The position numbers and the translations under genes were made by a program. From Chloroflexota bacterium (GTDB lineage Bacteria > Chloroflexota > UBA11872), in NCBI GenBank assembly GCA_022821645.1, contig JAJEDE010000018.1:1-64000 (forward strand): DNA of 64,000 nucleotides, given 5' to 3'. The notes under the pieces are model-generated. The model did not search any database. It was not told the DNA's origin and saw nothing but the letters and a program-made list of their open reading frames with translations. This document shows, piece by piece, positions 17,097 through 25,577 of this stretch. Within the stretch, counting starts at the first letter, position 1. Every line of letters starts with the position of its first letter.

Positions 17097-19124
17097 ATGA
17101 CTCTCACTTCTGAGCCTGTTGCAAACAAACAGCTAAGTTTGCCCGACGAGCTCGTGCTGATGCTCCTCAACGAGGAGTCCGGCTACTTCTACCAGGTGCC
17201 TGGTTGGCACTTGAACTGCGCGGTCGTGGGCGCCGTCCTTGCCGAACTCTCACTCTTATCTCGCATCGATACGGATATGGACTCGCTGTTTCTTGTGGAT
17301 TCCACTGAAACCGGCAACCCGATATTGGACCAGATTCTGAAGGAGATTGCCAAGGAATCAAGTCAGCGGAACTCCCAGTACTGGATCGAACGGCTGGCGC
17401 CGCGTGCGGACGCGATTATTGACGCCACGCTGGATCGCCTGGTTGAACTGAATATCCTCGAGCACCACGAGGGGGAGTTCTGGACGCTGTCGCGTACTGC
17501 CTGGCAGTCTGAAATTCTCGGCAGTCCCGCCGAAGGCACGGCGGCTCAGTTCGTCAGAACGCGCATCGGCAAAGCCATCTTTAATGACGATATACCTGAC
17601 CCGCGGGATGTCATCATCGTCTGCCTCGTAAATACCTGCGATGTATTTCGCTTCATGTTTCAGCTCGAAGACCGGGATGAGGAGCGCATTCAGTTCATTT
17701 GCAACATGGATCTGATTGGACGCGCCATCGCCGCCGCGGTTTCCGAGAGCCTTGCCGGCCCGTCGCTTCGACATTCGGCCTTCACCAAGAAGATCCCGAC
17801 GGTTTCACTGTTTCGAATGCTGCTCAACCCGCATCTTCGCAGCGGGAACTTTCCCGCGCTCTTCGCGGATCTCGCCGAAGAATACGGCCCGGTGTTTGAG
17901 CTACGCCCTCCCTTCCAGGAACCCATGATCTTCCTGGCCGGTCCCGAGACAAATCGCTGGGTGCATCGCAGCGGGCGCATGTACCTCAGAACCAAGGACT
18001 ACTTTTCGGACTTCGAGAAGGTCTATGGCGCATCCGGCGTTCTGCCTTCACTGGATGGCGCGGAGCATTTTCGGCTTCGCAAGTCGCTGGGCGCAGCGTA
18101 TTCCCGCGGCAGACTCATGGGGCAGTTGGACTTCCTCTGCCGGCAGGCGCGCGAATTCATGGCGAGTTGGTCGGTTGGCGACGCCTACCCCGCCACCAGC
18201 ATGTGCCGGCGGATGATAAACGCGCAAATCTCGCCGCTTTTCATAAGTATCGATACGCAGGACATCTTTGACGATATGACGTCGTTCAAAGAACGGGCGC
18301 TTAACGTTCACATCTTGAAAATCCTGCCCAAATTCATGCTGAAGACTCCGGGCATGAAACGCCGAGCCAGGCTCCTGGACGATTTGGTTGAAAAGGTCCA
18401 AAGCGTACATACGCCGGCCCAGCGGGCTGGAGCTCCGCGGGACCTTGCGGATGACCTGCTCAGCCTGCATTCGAGCGATCCGCAGTTCGTCCCGGAGTCG
18501 AATCTGCCCTTCACCTTCTCGGCCGCGCTGATTGCAAGCGTGTACCTTGGCGATGCGTTTAGCTTCGTCTTGTACGCCATGGCATCGCAGCCGGAGATCT
18601 ACGAGAAGATCCAAGTCGAAGCTGATGCCGCGTTCGCCAACGGTGATCCTGACCCAAGTTCCCTCAGACCGCATGCGATCGACGTGACGCACCGCTTCCT
18701 GATGGAATGCCTGCGTGTGTACCCGATCGTCCCGGTGTCTTTGCGCAACGTGATGAATACGTGCGTGGTCGAGGACTACGAAATACCCGTGGGATCGCGG
18801 GTCTACATTGCCCAGACGGCGTCGCACTATATGGAAGAGGTCTTTCCCGACCCCTTCAAATTCGATATCGACCGCTATCTGCCTCCGCGCAACGAGCATC
18901 GCAGTCCCGGGTACGCGCCGTACGGGCTGGGCACGCACCGATGCCTTGGGACAGGGTGGCTGGAACTGCAGCTGGCGGTAAACGTGCTGACGGTCGCGCA
19001 CTACTTCACGCTCGAGGTCTCCCCACCCAACTTCAAGCTCGGATTCAACCCGCTGCCGTCAATGAAACCCAGCAAGAAGCTGAAGTTCCGCATTGCCGAG
19101 CAGCGACGCGAACTGAAGGTCTAA
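17097..19124 (+). CDS. GPP34 (GOLPH3-like) domain fused to cytochrome P450
   Basis: A 675-residue two-domain protein. Residues about 12-225 match GPP34/GOLPH3: LSLPDELVLMLLNEESG, the AVVGAVLAELSLLSRI helix, ETGNPILDQIL, the LDRLVELNILEHHEG helix-turn and DPRDVIIVCLVN. Residues about 235-670 are a P450: C-helix HFRLRKSLG, ExxR as ECLR (537-540), FKFDIDRYLPPR, and haem loop YGLGTHRCLG with Cys616. The I-helix reads YLGDAFSF, where most P450s have AGxDTT, so the usual oxygen-activating Thr is missing. GOLPH3 binds phosphoinositide membranes in eukaryotes. Here the domain may dock the P450 at a lipid surface. Neighbours suggest a sterol substrate. The fusion itself is seen in one uninterrupted frame. 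Confidence 0.85.
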   Translation: MTLTSEPVANKQLSLPDELVLMLLNEESGYFYQVPGWHLNCAVVGAVLAELSLLSRIDTDMDSLFLVDSTETGNPILDQILKEIAKESSQRNSQYWIERLAPRADAIIDATLDRLVELNILEHHEGEFWTLSRTAWQSEILGSPAEGTAAQFVRTRIGKAIFNDDIPDPRDVIIVCLVNTCDVFRFMFQLEDRDEERIQFICNMDLIGRAIAAAVSESLAGPSLRHSAFTKKIPTVSLFRMLLNPHLRSGNFPALFADLAEEYGPVFELRPPFQEPMIFLAGPETNRWVHRSGRMYLRTKDYFSDFEKVYGASGVLPSLDGAEHFRLRKSLGAAYSRGRLMGQLDFLCRQAREFMASWSVGDAYPATSMCRRMINAQISPLFISIDTQDIFDDMTSFKERALNVHILKILPKFMLKTPGMKRRARLLDDLVEKVQSVHTPAQRAGAPRDLADDLLSLHSSDPQFVPESNLPFTFSAALIASVYLGDAFSFVLYAMASQPEIYEKIQVEADAAFANGDPDPSSLRPHAIDVTHRFLMECLRVYPIVPVSLRNVMNTCVVEDYEIPVGSRVYIAQTASHYMEEVFPDPFKFDIDRYLPPRNEHRSPGYAPYGLGTHRCLGTGWLELQLAVNVLTVAHYFTLEVSPPNFKLGFNPLPSMKPSKKLKFRIAEQRRELKV

Positions 19125-19164
19125 CAGACCAGGGAACTTCCCGAGCGGCCGGGAACGAGCGCGG

Positions 19165-20229
19165 CTACAGGGGTTTGCGGGCCAGGAAGCAGTACAACGG
19201 CGTGAAGATCCCGGTCTTGCCGCCAGCGACGTAGGCGTTGGCGGTGCGATCCATCAGCCCAACGACTTCGGCGGAACCCTTCGGGAACAATCCCAGCATC
19301 TCGGCCAGCCTTGATGCCGCGATGAACACCTTGCGGCCCAGTGGAATCCGGTGCAGGGCGTTGCCCAGCGTGCTGCGCTGGGTCACCATGGGCTGATACC
19401 ACGGGATGGTGGGACCGCTCTCGGCGATGGCCCGGTCCCTGCCCTCGATGACCTGAAATCCCACGGATTCAAGGGCTCGGTCGACTTCCCCCGTCGTCGC
19501 GATGTCCTTGAGCGCGATGCCGTGCATGAGCTCCTGCTTGATGGCCCGATGCCGATCGTCGTCGGCATCGAACTTGTCCGTCATGCACATTTCCTGACCC
19601 CAGAAGAGGGCGCCGGGCTTCAGCACGCGATAGATCTCGGCGAACGCGCCCACCTTGTCGGGCGCATGGCAGGTCGATTCGATTGCGTAGCCGCGGTCGA
19701 ACGTCTGGTCAGCGACGGCGCCCATGTCCATGAAGCTGCACGCGAGATAGTCGACCATGTGATCGAGCCCCGCCTCGGCGTTCAGGGCTTTCGCTTTGTC
19801 CAACTGGACTTCACTGCTATTGACCCCCATGACCCGGACGCCAGCCTCGCGGACGACGCGGCGCATTGGGCCGCCGATCCCGCACCCGACATCGATCACC
19901 GTCATACCCTTGCTCAACTCCAGCTTGGCAATCATGAGTCGCTGGTGACGGATCTTGGAGTCTTCCAGGCTCTCCCGCGGCGATAGCGGCGCGAAGTGGA
20001 GGGATGCGCCCCAACCGAACACCATGAACTCACTGCAAAGGTCGTAATACTCCGTGACGGTCTTGGTGTGGTCGTAGCCCGCCGCGGCGGCATCCTCCGC
20101 CGTCGCTCGGCGCGTCCATCCATCCAAGTGCTGCACGCGGCCGCGGGTATCCGATCCACGGTAGGCGGCCTTGAGCCCGCTGGATAGATTGCGGAGATTC
20201 GCAATCTCCTTCGAAAGCGGGAATTGCAT
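19165..20229 (-). CDS. Sterol C-24 methyltransferase homologue
   Basis: A 354-residue SAM-dependent methyltransferase with all the sterol methyltransferase (ERG6/SMT) regions. Region I is YYDLCSEFMVFGWG then SLHFAP (residues 61-81). The SAM site is VIDVGCGIGGPMRR (111-124). Region III is YAIESTCHAPD (181-191). Region IV is RVLKPGALFW then MTDKFD (201-220). ERG6-type enzymes transfer a methyl group to the C-24 double bond of the sterol side chain. The eukaryotic YEYGWG is replaced by FMVFGWG here, which may alter substrate fit. Bacterial homologues have been reported from uncultured, partly sponge-associated lineages. It is convergent with the P450 fusion and shares its strand with the RND gene upstream. 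Confidence 0.9.
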   Translation of the reverse strand: MQFPLSKEIANLRNLSSGLKAAYRGSDTRGRVQHLDGWTRRATAEDAAAAGYDHTKTVTEYYDLCSEFMVFGWGASLHFAPLSPRESLEDSKIRHQRLMIAKLELSKGMTVIDVGCGIGGPMRRVVREAGVRVMGVNSSEVQLDKAKALNAEAGLDHMVDYLACSFMDMGAVADQTFDRGYAIESTCHAPDKVGAFAEIYRVLKPGALFWGQEMCMTDKFDADDDRHRAIKQELMHGIALKDIATTGEVDRALESVGFQVIEGRDRAIAESGPTIPWYQPMVTQRSTLGNALHRIPLGRKVFIAASRLAEMLGLFPKGSAEVVGLMDRTANAYVAGGKTGIFTPLYCFLARKPL

Positions 20230-20418
20230 GCCTAATTCAGGAAAAAGCTCAAAGGCTGGGTGAGCAAGAGGTACCTGCTTTGGATGGTCCTAGCTTAACC
20301 GAATAGCGCGCTGTCAATGGCAACGCCACAAGCGTCTCTCGGCGGCATTCGTACCGACGATCCCCAGCCCGCCGGCACACCACAGAGGCTGCCCGTCCGC
20401 AAAGCCGGAGGGTGTCAA

Positions 20419-22896
20419 TCAGGACTGCGCCTGTTCCTCTTCGTGACGCCGAAAAACGTCGTCGATGGCCAGGTCCAGATCCGACCACTCGCGCTCCACC
20501 ATCGAGCGCAGGCGCATGTTCTGGTAGGCGCCCCAGATGGTCATGGCCGGTGGCACCAGCACAACGGCGACGATGAGCGAGTAGGCGATCGTGATGGCTG
20601 CCGTTATGCCGAACTGCTGCGACCCGGCCAACGGCGAAGCCGCCAACACGCCCAGGCCAAGCGCGGTGGTCATGGCGGAGCCCAATAGTGCCGACCCGGT
20701 GGTGGCCAGGGTTCGAACGGCCGCTTCCTCCGGGTTGCGCAGGCGGGCGAACTCCTCCCGATATCTATGGATCACGTGGATGGTGTAGTCCACCCCGATG
20801 CCGATCGAGAGCGCGGTGATGATTGACGTGATGATCGTGTAGGGGATGCCGAGCAGCGCCATCGTGCCGAGCACGCAGATAAGGACGAGCACGATGGGAC
20901 CGACGGCGACGATCGCCAGGGCCGGCTGCCGAAGCGTTATCCAGAAAAAGATGGCCAGGACCGTCAGCGCCGCCGCGACCGTGGTGGCGATGGCCTCGGT
21001 CTGGCGCGCCGTGATCGAGTCGGTGACGGTGATCGAGATGATGCTCTGCGAGGTCGCCGTGATTGCGTCGTCGTCACCGGCCCAGAGTGCCTCGAGTTCC
21101 TGCTGGAGGACCTTGGTTGCCTGCGTATCGCCGCCATAGCTCTGGAACTGGAGCAGCATGGTGTCAATGCCCTGCGGGTTGTTGACGAGCAGGCGGGACA
21201 GCGCGGGGTCCCTGGCCTCGATCCGGTCGAGCACTTCCTGCATCAGGTGCGGATCGAGCCGCACCCCTGCCGAAGCCTCGCGGAACAGCGCCGCGATCTC
21301 GGGATCGTACTTGTCTCCGGGCTGGCCGCTCTGCGTGGTCCAGTCACGCACCAGCAATTCGTACGAGGCCTGAATCGGTCCGGCCGCGGTGGGCGGACGC
21401 CGCGTTTCGTCGGCAAAGGCGTTCGTGAGGTCCTGCACGTTGAGGAGGGTGCGCGTCTGCGTCGCCTCGGCCTTGATGAGCACGCTGGTCACCTCGGCCG
21501 AGCCACCGACCGCCGCCTCAAGGGTGTCCATGTCCGCGTGCACGACTCCGCCCCTGGGGAGGATGTCCTTGATGCTGAATTCCGACTTGAGACCCCGGAC
21601 CGATATCCCGAGCGCGACGGTAATCGCGAGCACGACCAGGATGTACGGCAGGGGCCAGCGGGTCACGCTGCGACCGATCACCCCGGCCAATCCCTGGACA
21701 CCCGGCAACGCGTTGACGATCGGACGGGCGGGCTTCAGCTTGCCGCGGGCCTCGCGCCGCCGGTCAATGATGACCCGACTGGCCGGGACCAGCGTCAGCA
21801 TGACGATCAGGCTCATGCCAACGCCCATGCCGGCGACGACTCCGAAGTCGCGAACGATGCCAATCGGCGAGAACAGGCTGGCCAGCATGCCCACGATGGT
21901 GGTGACGGCGGCCAGGACCAGCGGAACCGTGACGTGACTGAGACCCAGGCGAATGGCCGTGAGCACGTCCTGCCCCTCGACCCGCTGCTCGCGGTAATGC
22001 GAGATGGTCTGGATCGCATAGTCCACCGTCAGCCCGATCACGATGATCGGCACCAGCGAGGTCAGCGAGTTGGGCGGGCCGATGAGGCCCAGCGCGTTCG
22101 GGCCGAGCCAGCCTTCCGCGCCGATGATCCAGATGATGGACGTGAGGAGTCCCGCCAGCGTCAGCCACATGTCCGACAACGCGCGCGTGAAGAGCAGCAG
22201 CAGCAACGCAATCAGCAGGAACGCCACCCCGATCAGCGGCAACATGCCTTGCTCGATGCCCGCCTTGTAGGCGTCCTCGATTACGTAGAACGAGACGCTG
22301 GTTGCCTGTAGCGGTCCGTCGGACGCGGCAGCCAATTCGTTGACCGTCCGTTCGGCGTCCACAACGCGCTCGTCGGCGGTGTCGAGCAGGCGAATGTTGC
22401 CGATCGCAATCTTCGTGCCGTCCGTATCGGTGCCGGTCATCAGGGCAAGCAGCGGCTGGACTTCCGGAAGTACGCGTACCGCGTCTATCTGCGCCTGCGT
22501 AACCGACTCCAGGCTCTCGACTTGAAGCGCGAACTTGATCAGCGTGGCGGGTGAGAACACCGGGTTTTCGGGGGCCAGCAACTGTTGCACCCCCGGATCG
22601 CTGACGATGTCATTGAGCAAGGCGTCCATCTGGGACAGCCCGGCGGGCGTGAGCGCGTCGCCGCGGAACAGGAGGGTGACGGCGCTGACCTCACCGTGGT
22701 CGCCGAACAGCTCATTGATCTCGTCCATGGCGTCGGCAATGGGGCTGTTGTCAGGCAGCGTCTCCGCCGTTGAAGGGAGCGGCGCACGCACCGCGCCGCC
22801 GGCGCCGAGGGCAATGGTGACGATGAAGATGACGAGAAGCGTTATCCAGGGTCGAACCGTGACCAGCGAGCTGAATTTAGTGAGTACCTGGTTCAT
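20419..22896 (-). CDS. RND/MMPL-family exporter (sterol/hopanoid transporter type)
   Basis: An 825-residue RND-superfamily transporter. It has one helix near the N-terminus (17-37), a periplasmic loop of about 170 residues, a helix bundle including PIIVIGLTVDYAIQTISHYR and VVAGMGVGMSLIVMLTLVP, then a second half with the same plan (ILVVLAITVALGISVRG; IGIGVDYTIHVIHRYRE; ALGLGVLAAS). The GxxxDYxI-x-x-Ixx-YRE motifs mark the MMPL/HpnN/Patched-like branch that moves lipids, hopanoids and sterols. There are no fusion-protein or outer-membrane partner genes nearby. Its position 190 bases upstream of the sterol methyltransferase, same strand, makes a sterol-trafficking role (compare bacterial BstA) attractive but inferred. 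Confidence 0.82.
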   Translation of the reverse strand: MNQVLTKFSSLVTVRPWITLLVIFIVTIALGAGGAVRAPLPSTAETLPDNSPIADAMDEINELFGDHGEVSAVTLLFRGDALTPAGLSQMDALLNDIVSDPGVQQLLAPENPVFSPATLIKFALQVESLESVTQAQIDAVRVLPEVQPLLALMTGTDTDGTKIAIGNIRLLDTADERVVDAERTVNELAAASDGPLQATSVSFYVIEDAYKAGIEQGMLPLIGVAFLLIALLLLLFTRALSDMWLTLAGLLTSIIWIIGAEGWLGPNALGLIGPPNSLTSLVPIIVIGLTVDYAIQTISHYREQRVEGQDVLTAIRLGLSHVTVPLVLAAVTTIVGMLASLFSPIGIVRDFGVVAGMGVGMSLIVMLTLVPASRVIIDRRREARGKLKPARPIVNALPGVQGLAGVIGRSVTRWPLPYILVVLAITVALGISVRGLKSEFSIKDILPRGGVVHADMDTLEAAVGGSAEVTSVLIKAEATQTRTLLNVQDLTNAFADETRRPPTAAGPIQASYELLVRDWTTQSGQPGDKYDPEIAALFREASAGVRLDPHLMQEVLDRIEARDPALSRLLVNNPQGIDTMLLQFQSYGGDTQATKVLQQELEALWAGDDDAITATSQSIISITVTDSITARQTEAIATTVAAALTVLAIFFWITLRQPALAIVAVGPIVLVLICVLGTMALLGIPYTIITSIITALSIGIGVDYTIHVIHRYREEFARLRNPEEAAVRTLATTGSALLGSAMTTALGLGVLAASPLAGSQQFGITAAITIAYSLIVAVVLVPPAMTIWGAYQNMRLRSMVEREWSDLDLAIDDVFRRHEEEQAQS

Positions 22897-23231
22897 GCCG
22901 GGGAGATTCCAGCGGGGCCGGGAGCGGCGCGGGACTCTGCCGGCGCGGCCGTCAGCACAGCCAGGATTGATGCAGAGCCTTGTGCCATCACTCTGTCTTT
23001 CGTCTCAGCCGAGACGGGGACGGTGACGGCACAACCGACTCACAGCTCCGCCCGGCAATCTGCCTGGTGGCATCATACGTCCTTACCACCACGGCGTCGC
23101 AGGCGGGTCTGAGACAGCGAGGGTCAACGAGGGCGGGCGGTGGCCCTGCGCTACGAAGCCGGAAGGCAGACCGGCTCCGCACGGCTTGCCGGCTCGGATT
23201 GCATGCCGTCCCCCACGCATTGGAAAGGCCA
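22897..23231. other. Intergenic region, no gene seen
   Basis: 335 bases between the divergent RND and VOC genes. Both promoters should lie here. No conserved protein reading or RNA structure was recognised. Confidence 0.5.
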
Positions 23232-23675
23232 ATGTCAATGACGAAACCCATTCCGGACGGATACACGGCCATTACGCCGTACCTGATCGTTGAGAACGCG
23301 GCGGGATACCTGGACTTCCTGGGGAACGCCTTCGGAGCCGCGGAGCGGACGCGCGTTCCAATGGGCGAGGGCCTGATTGGCCACGCCGAAGTGGAGATAG
23401 GCGGCGCGGCGGTGATGCTGTCGGACGCATTGCCGCCGGCTTTTCCCGTCACCAGCTCCCAGATCCACCTGTACGTGGAGGATGTCGACGCGGTCTATGC
23501 GCAGGCAGTGAGCGCGGGCGCGACCGCCGTGGCCGAGCCGGCCGACCAGTTCTACGGCGACCGCATCGCGCGCGTGGCCGATCCCTCAGGCAACCAGTGG
23601 TCGATCGCGAGCCACGTTGAAGACGTGGACATGGACGAACTGATGCGGCGGCTGGCGGCGATGGGCGACGGGTAG
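23232..23675 (+). CDS. VOC (glyoxalase/PhnB-like) protein
   Basis: A 147-residue vicinal-oxygen-chelate protein. The PhnB-like opening is IPDGYTAITPYLIVENAAGYLDFLGNAFGAAE, seen as GYTAITPYLIVENA and YLDFLGNAFGAAERTR. The second half has SSQIHLYVEDVDAVYAQAVSAGA, then DRIARVADPSGNQWSIASHVE. VOC proteins use a metal held by residues of two beta-alpha-beta-beta-beta units for varied chemistry; members of this subgroup are mostly uncharacterised. The ATG at 23232 has a GGAAAGG site just upstream; a second ATG two codons later is an alternative. Confidence 0.85.
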   Translation: MSMTKPIPDGYTAITPYLIVENAAGYLDFLGNAFGAAERTRVPMGEGLIGHAEVEIGGAAVMLSDALPPAFPVTSSQIHLYVEDVDAVYAQAVSAGATAVAEPADQFYGDRIARVADPSGNQWSIASHVEDVDMDELMRRLAAMGDG

Positions 23676-23700
23676 GCGGAACCGAAATCCGCAGTGACGA

Positions 23701-25137
23701 ATGAACCCGGCGATGCCTGATCAAGTGCCTTCGAACAGGCGGTCGTGCGATCTCCTGATTCGTAACGGGCAGGTCGTCACGATGGATGCGGAGCGGCGGA
23801 TCTATCGGCCAGGCGCGCTTGCGATTGCCGGTTCGCGCATCGTCGAGGTCGGCCGCGACGCGGACCTGACCGATCGTTTTGACGCGAAGCAGACCGTGGA
23901 TGCCGGCGGGGGCATCGTGCATCCGGGCTTCATCGACGCGCACAACCACATCGTGCACACGTCCTGTCGAGGGGTCTTCGGCAACATTCATGACACCAGC
24001 TCCTCGCCGATCAACTTCGCCGACTGGAAGGCCGGTGTAACGCAGCACGACGAAGCCGCGGCCACGGCAATGGCCTGCCTGGAGATGCTGCGGTGCGGCT
24101 TCACGATGTTTATCGAGCCGGGTTCGCTGTTTTCGACTGACGCCGCCGCGGCGGCGGTTGAACGGGTGGGGCTGCGAGCCCTGTTTGCCCCCCTCTATCT
24201 CTGGGACCGGCGCGAGTGTTTTGAGGCAATGCCCGCGCTGGAGAGCCCGAGCCTGATGGCTCGGGCGCCGATTGACCGCGCGCGGTCGTTGGCGCAATTG
24301 GATGCGGAGTTACACCGCAACGACAATCCCGGGGCGCTGGTTCGCGGGTATGTCTTCGTCTACGGAGTTGGAACCGGATCACCCGAGTTGCTGCAGGCCG
24401 CTCATACCTGCGCTCGCGACAACAACGTCCCGCTGCATCTGCACGCCGGTTACGTTCCCGAGGAGGCCAAGATCTATCAGGCATTGAACGGCACCAGCCA
24501 GGTGGCGCACCTGCACGAACTGGGCGTGCTGGACGAGCACACGGTTGTGGTGCACGCGAATGCGCTGGACGAGACCGACGAAGCGGCGGTCCACGAGTCA
24601 GGCTGTCAGATCGTGTGGTGCCCGACGGCTTTCTTCTCGCTGGGTATCGGAGGTCGCACCCGCTTCAAGATGGCGGAGCGATATCGGCACGGCGTCCGCG
24701 TGTCGCTAGGCACTGACGGCGCCTTCGACTGCCCGCCGAGCGAGACCATGCTGGCGGCGCACCTCCAGGCGCAAACCTACGCCGACTCGATGTCACCCGG
24801 CGCACTCCTGGAGATGCAGACCCTCAACGCCGCCGCGGCGGCAGGCATGGAAACCGACCTGGGCAGCCTGGAGCCGGGCAAGCGGGCCGACGTGGTGGTT
24901 CGATCGCCACGGGCGGCCGAGGCCTATCCCGATAACAACCCGGTGCATCGGTTGGCACTGACGCTGCGAAGCGGCAGCGTGGACACGGTTCTGCTGAACG
25001 GTGAGATCGTGCTCAGCGGCGGGCGATCGACTCGAGTGGACGAGGCCGAGACTCTCCGGGCTGTTTCGGATTCGGTGGTTGCGCGAGCGCAGCGGCTGGG
25101 GATTGATCTGGCTCCCCAATGGCCAATGGTCGGGTAA
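23701..25137 (+). CDS. Amidohydrolase (SsnA/chlorohydrolase-like deaminase)
   Basis: A 478-residue amidohydrolase of the TrzN/AtzA/SsnA class that hydrolyses or deaminates heterocycles and similar amines. It opens with LLIRNGQVVTMDA, then the metal motif GFIDAHNHIVHT (HxH). The further metal ligands sit in VPLHLHAGYVPEE, TVVVHANALDETD and VSLGTDGAFDCPPS (Asp). The terminal LGSLEPGKRADVVVRS is the typical composite-domain closure. Codons before the first conserved residues contain ATGs at 23701 and 23713. The substrate is not predictable. It follows the VOC gene by 25 bases and may be cotranscribed. Confidence 0.88.
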   Translation: MNPAMPDQVPSNRRSCDLLIRNGQVVTMDAERRIYRPGALAIAGSRIVEVGRDADLTDRFDAKQTVDAGGGIVHPGFIDAHNHIVHTSCRGVFGNIHDTSSSPINFADWKAGVTQHDEAAATAMACLEMLRCGFTMFIEPGSLFSTDAAAAAVERVGLRALFAPLYLWDRRECFEAMPALESPSLMARAPIDRARSLAQLDAELHRNDNPGALVRGYVFVYGVGTGSPELLQAAHTCARDNNVPLHLHAGYVPEEAKIYQALNGTSQVAHLHELGVLDEHTVVVHANALDETDEAAVHESGCQIVWCPTAFFSLGIGGRTRFKMAERYRHGVRVSLGTDGAFDCPPSETMLAAHLQAQTYADSMSPGALLEMQTLNAAAAAGMETDLGSLEPGKRADVVVRSPRAAEAYPDNNPVHRLALTLRSGSVDTVLLNGEIVLSGGRSTRVDEAETLRAVSDSVVARAQRLGIDLAPQWPMVG

Positions 25138-25141
25138 GGCC

Positions 25142-25534
25142 CTATTCGCCAGCCTGGGTCTGCGATGGGCGGCTATCGGAGCGGTTCGTTCTGGCGGCCA
25201 TCACCAGCGCGTAGAGCACTCCGACGGTCGGAACCACCGCAAATATCACGGGAAGCTCCCAATCGCCTTTCATCGCGCCGCCGGCAATCGACGCGGCGAG
25301 CGACAAGTCCGCGGCCACGGTGGCCAGCAGCAGCGCGGCAACGGCGAGCGCGAGCTTTCGCGAAGCCCTGACTTTGAGGACGAGCAGCAGGAGAGCGCCG
25401 GCAGCCAGGGGGTGGAGAACCACCAGCACGATCCGCGACCAGATGTCGCCTCCGTCGGCGAATGAACCGACCGCCGCGGTGAGCATGGCCAGCGCCGCGT
25501 AGACAAAGGCCAGCACGAGCATCGCAATCCGCAT
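25142..25534 (-). CDS. Small four-helix membrane protein
   Basis: A 130-residue membrane protein of unknown function. The ATG at 25534 is preceded by GGAAGGGAG. Four hydrophobic helices are evident: MLVLAFVYAALAMLTAAVGS, IVLVVLHPLAAGALLLLVL, ALAVAALLLATVAADLSLAAS and LPVIFAVVPTVGVLYALVMA. The basic patch VRASRK between helices 2 and 3 suggests a cytoplasmic loop. It is convergent with the amidohydrolase, with 4 bases between the stops. It lies 43 bases downstream of the SRPBCC gene on the same strand and is probably cotranscribed with it. Confidence 0.7.
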   Translation of the reverse strand: MRIAMLVLAFVYAALAMLTAAVGSFADGGDIWSRIVLVVLHPLAAGALLLLVLKVRASRKLALAVAALLLATVAADLSLAASIAGGAMKGDWELPVIFAVVPTVGVLYALVMAARTNRSDSRPSQTQAGE

Positions 25535-25577
25535 CGGTTTGCTCCCTTCCGGTCGCGTGCCCGGTGTTCGCCGCAGC

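Noticed and set aside
21247-22311. 354-codon frame antisense to the RND exporter
   Set aside because: Composition is dominated by Arg, Asp, His and Gln in the pattern of a complementary GC-rich frame. The RND reading has clear helices and motifs.
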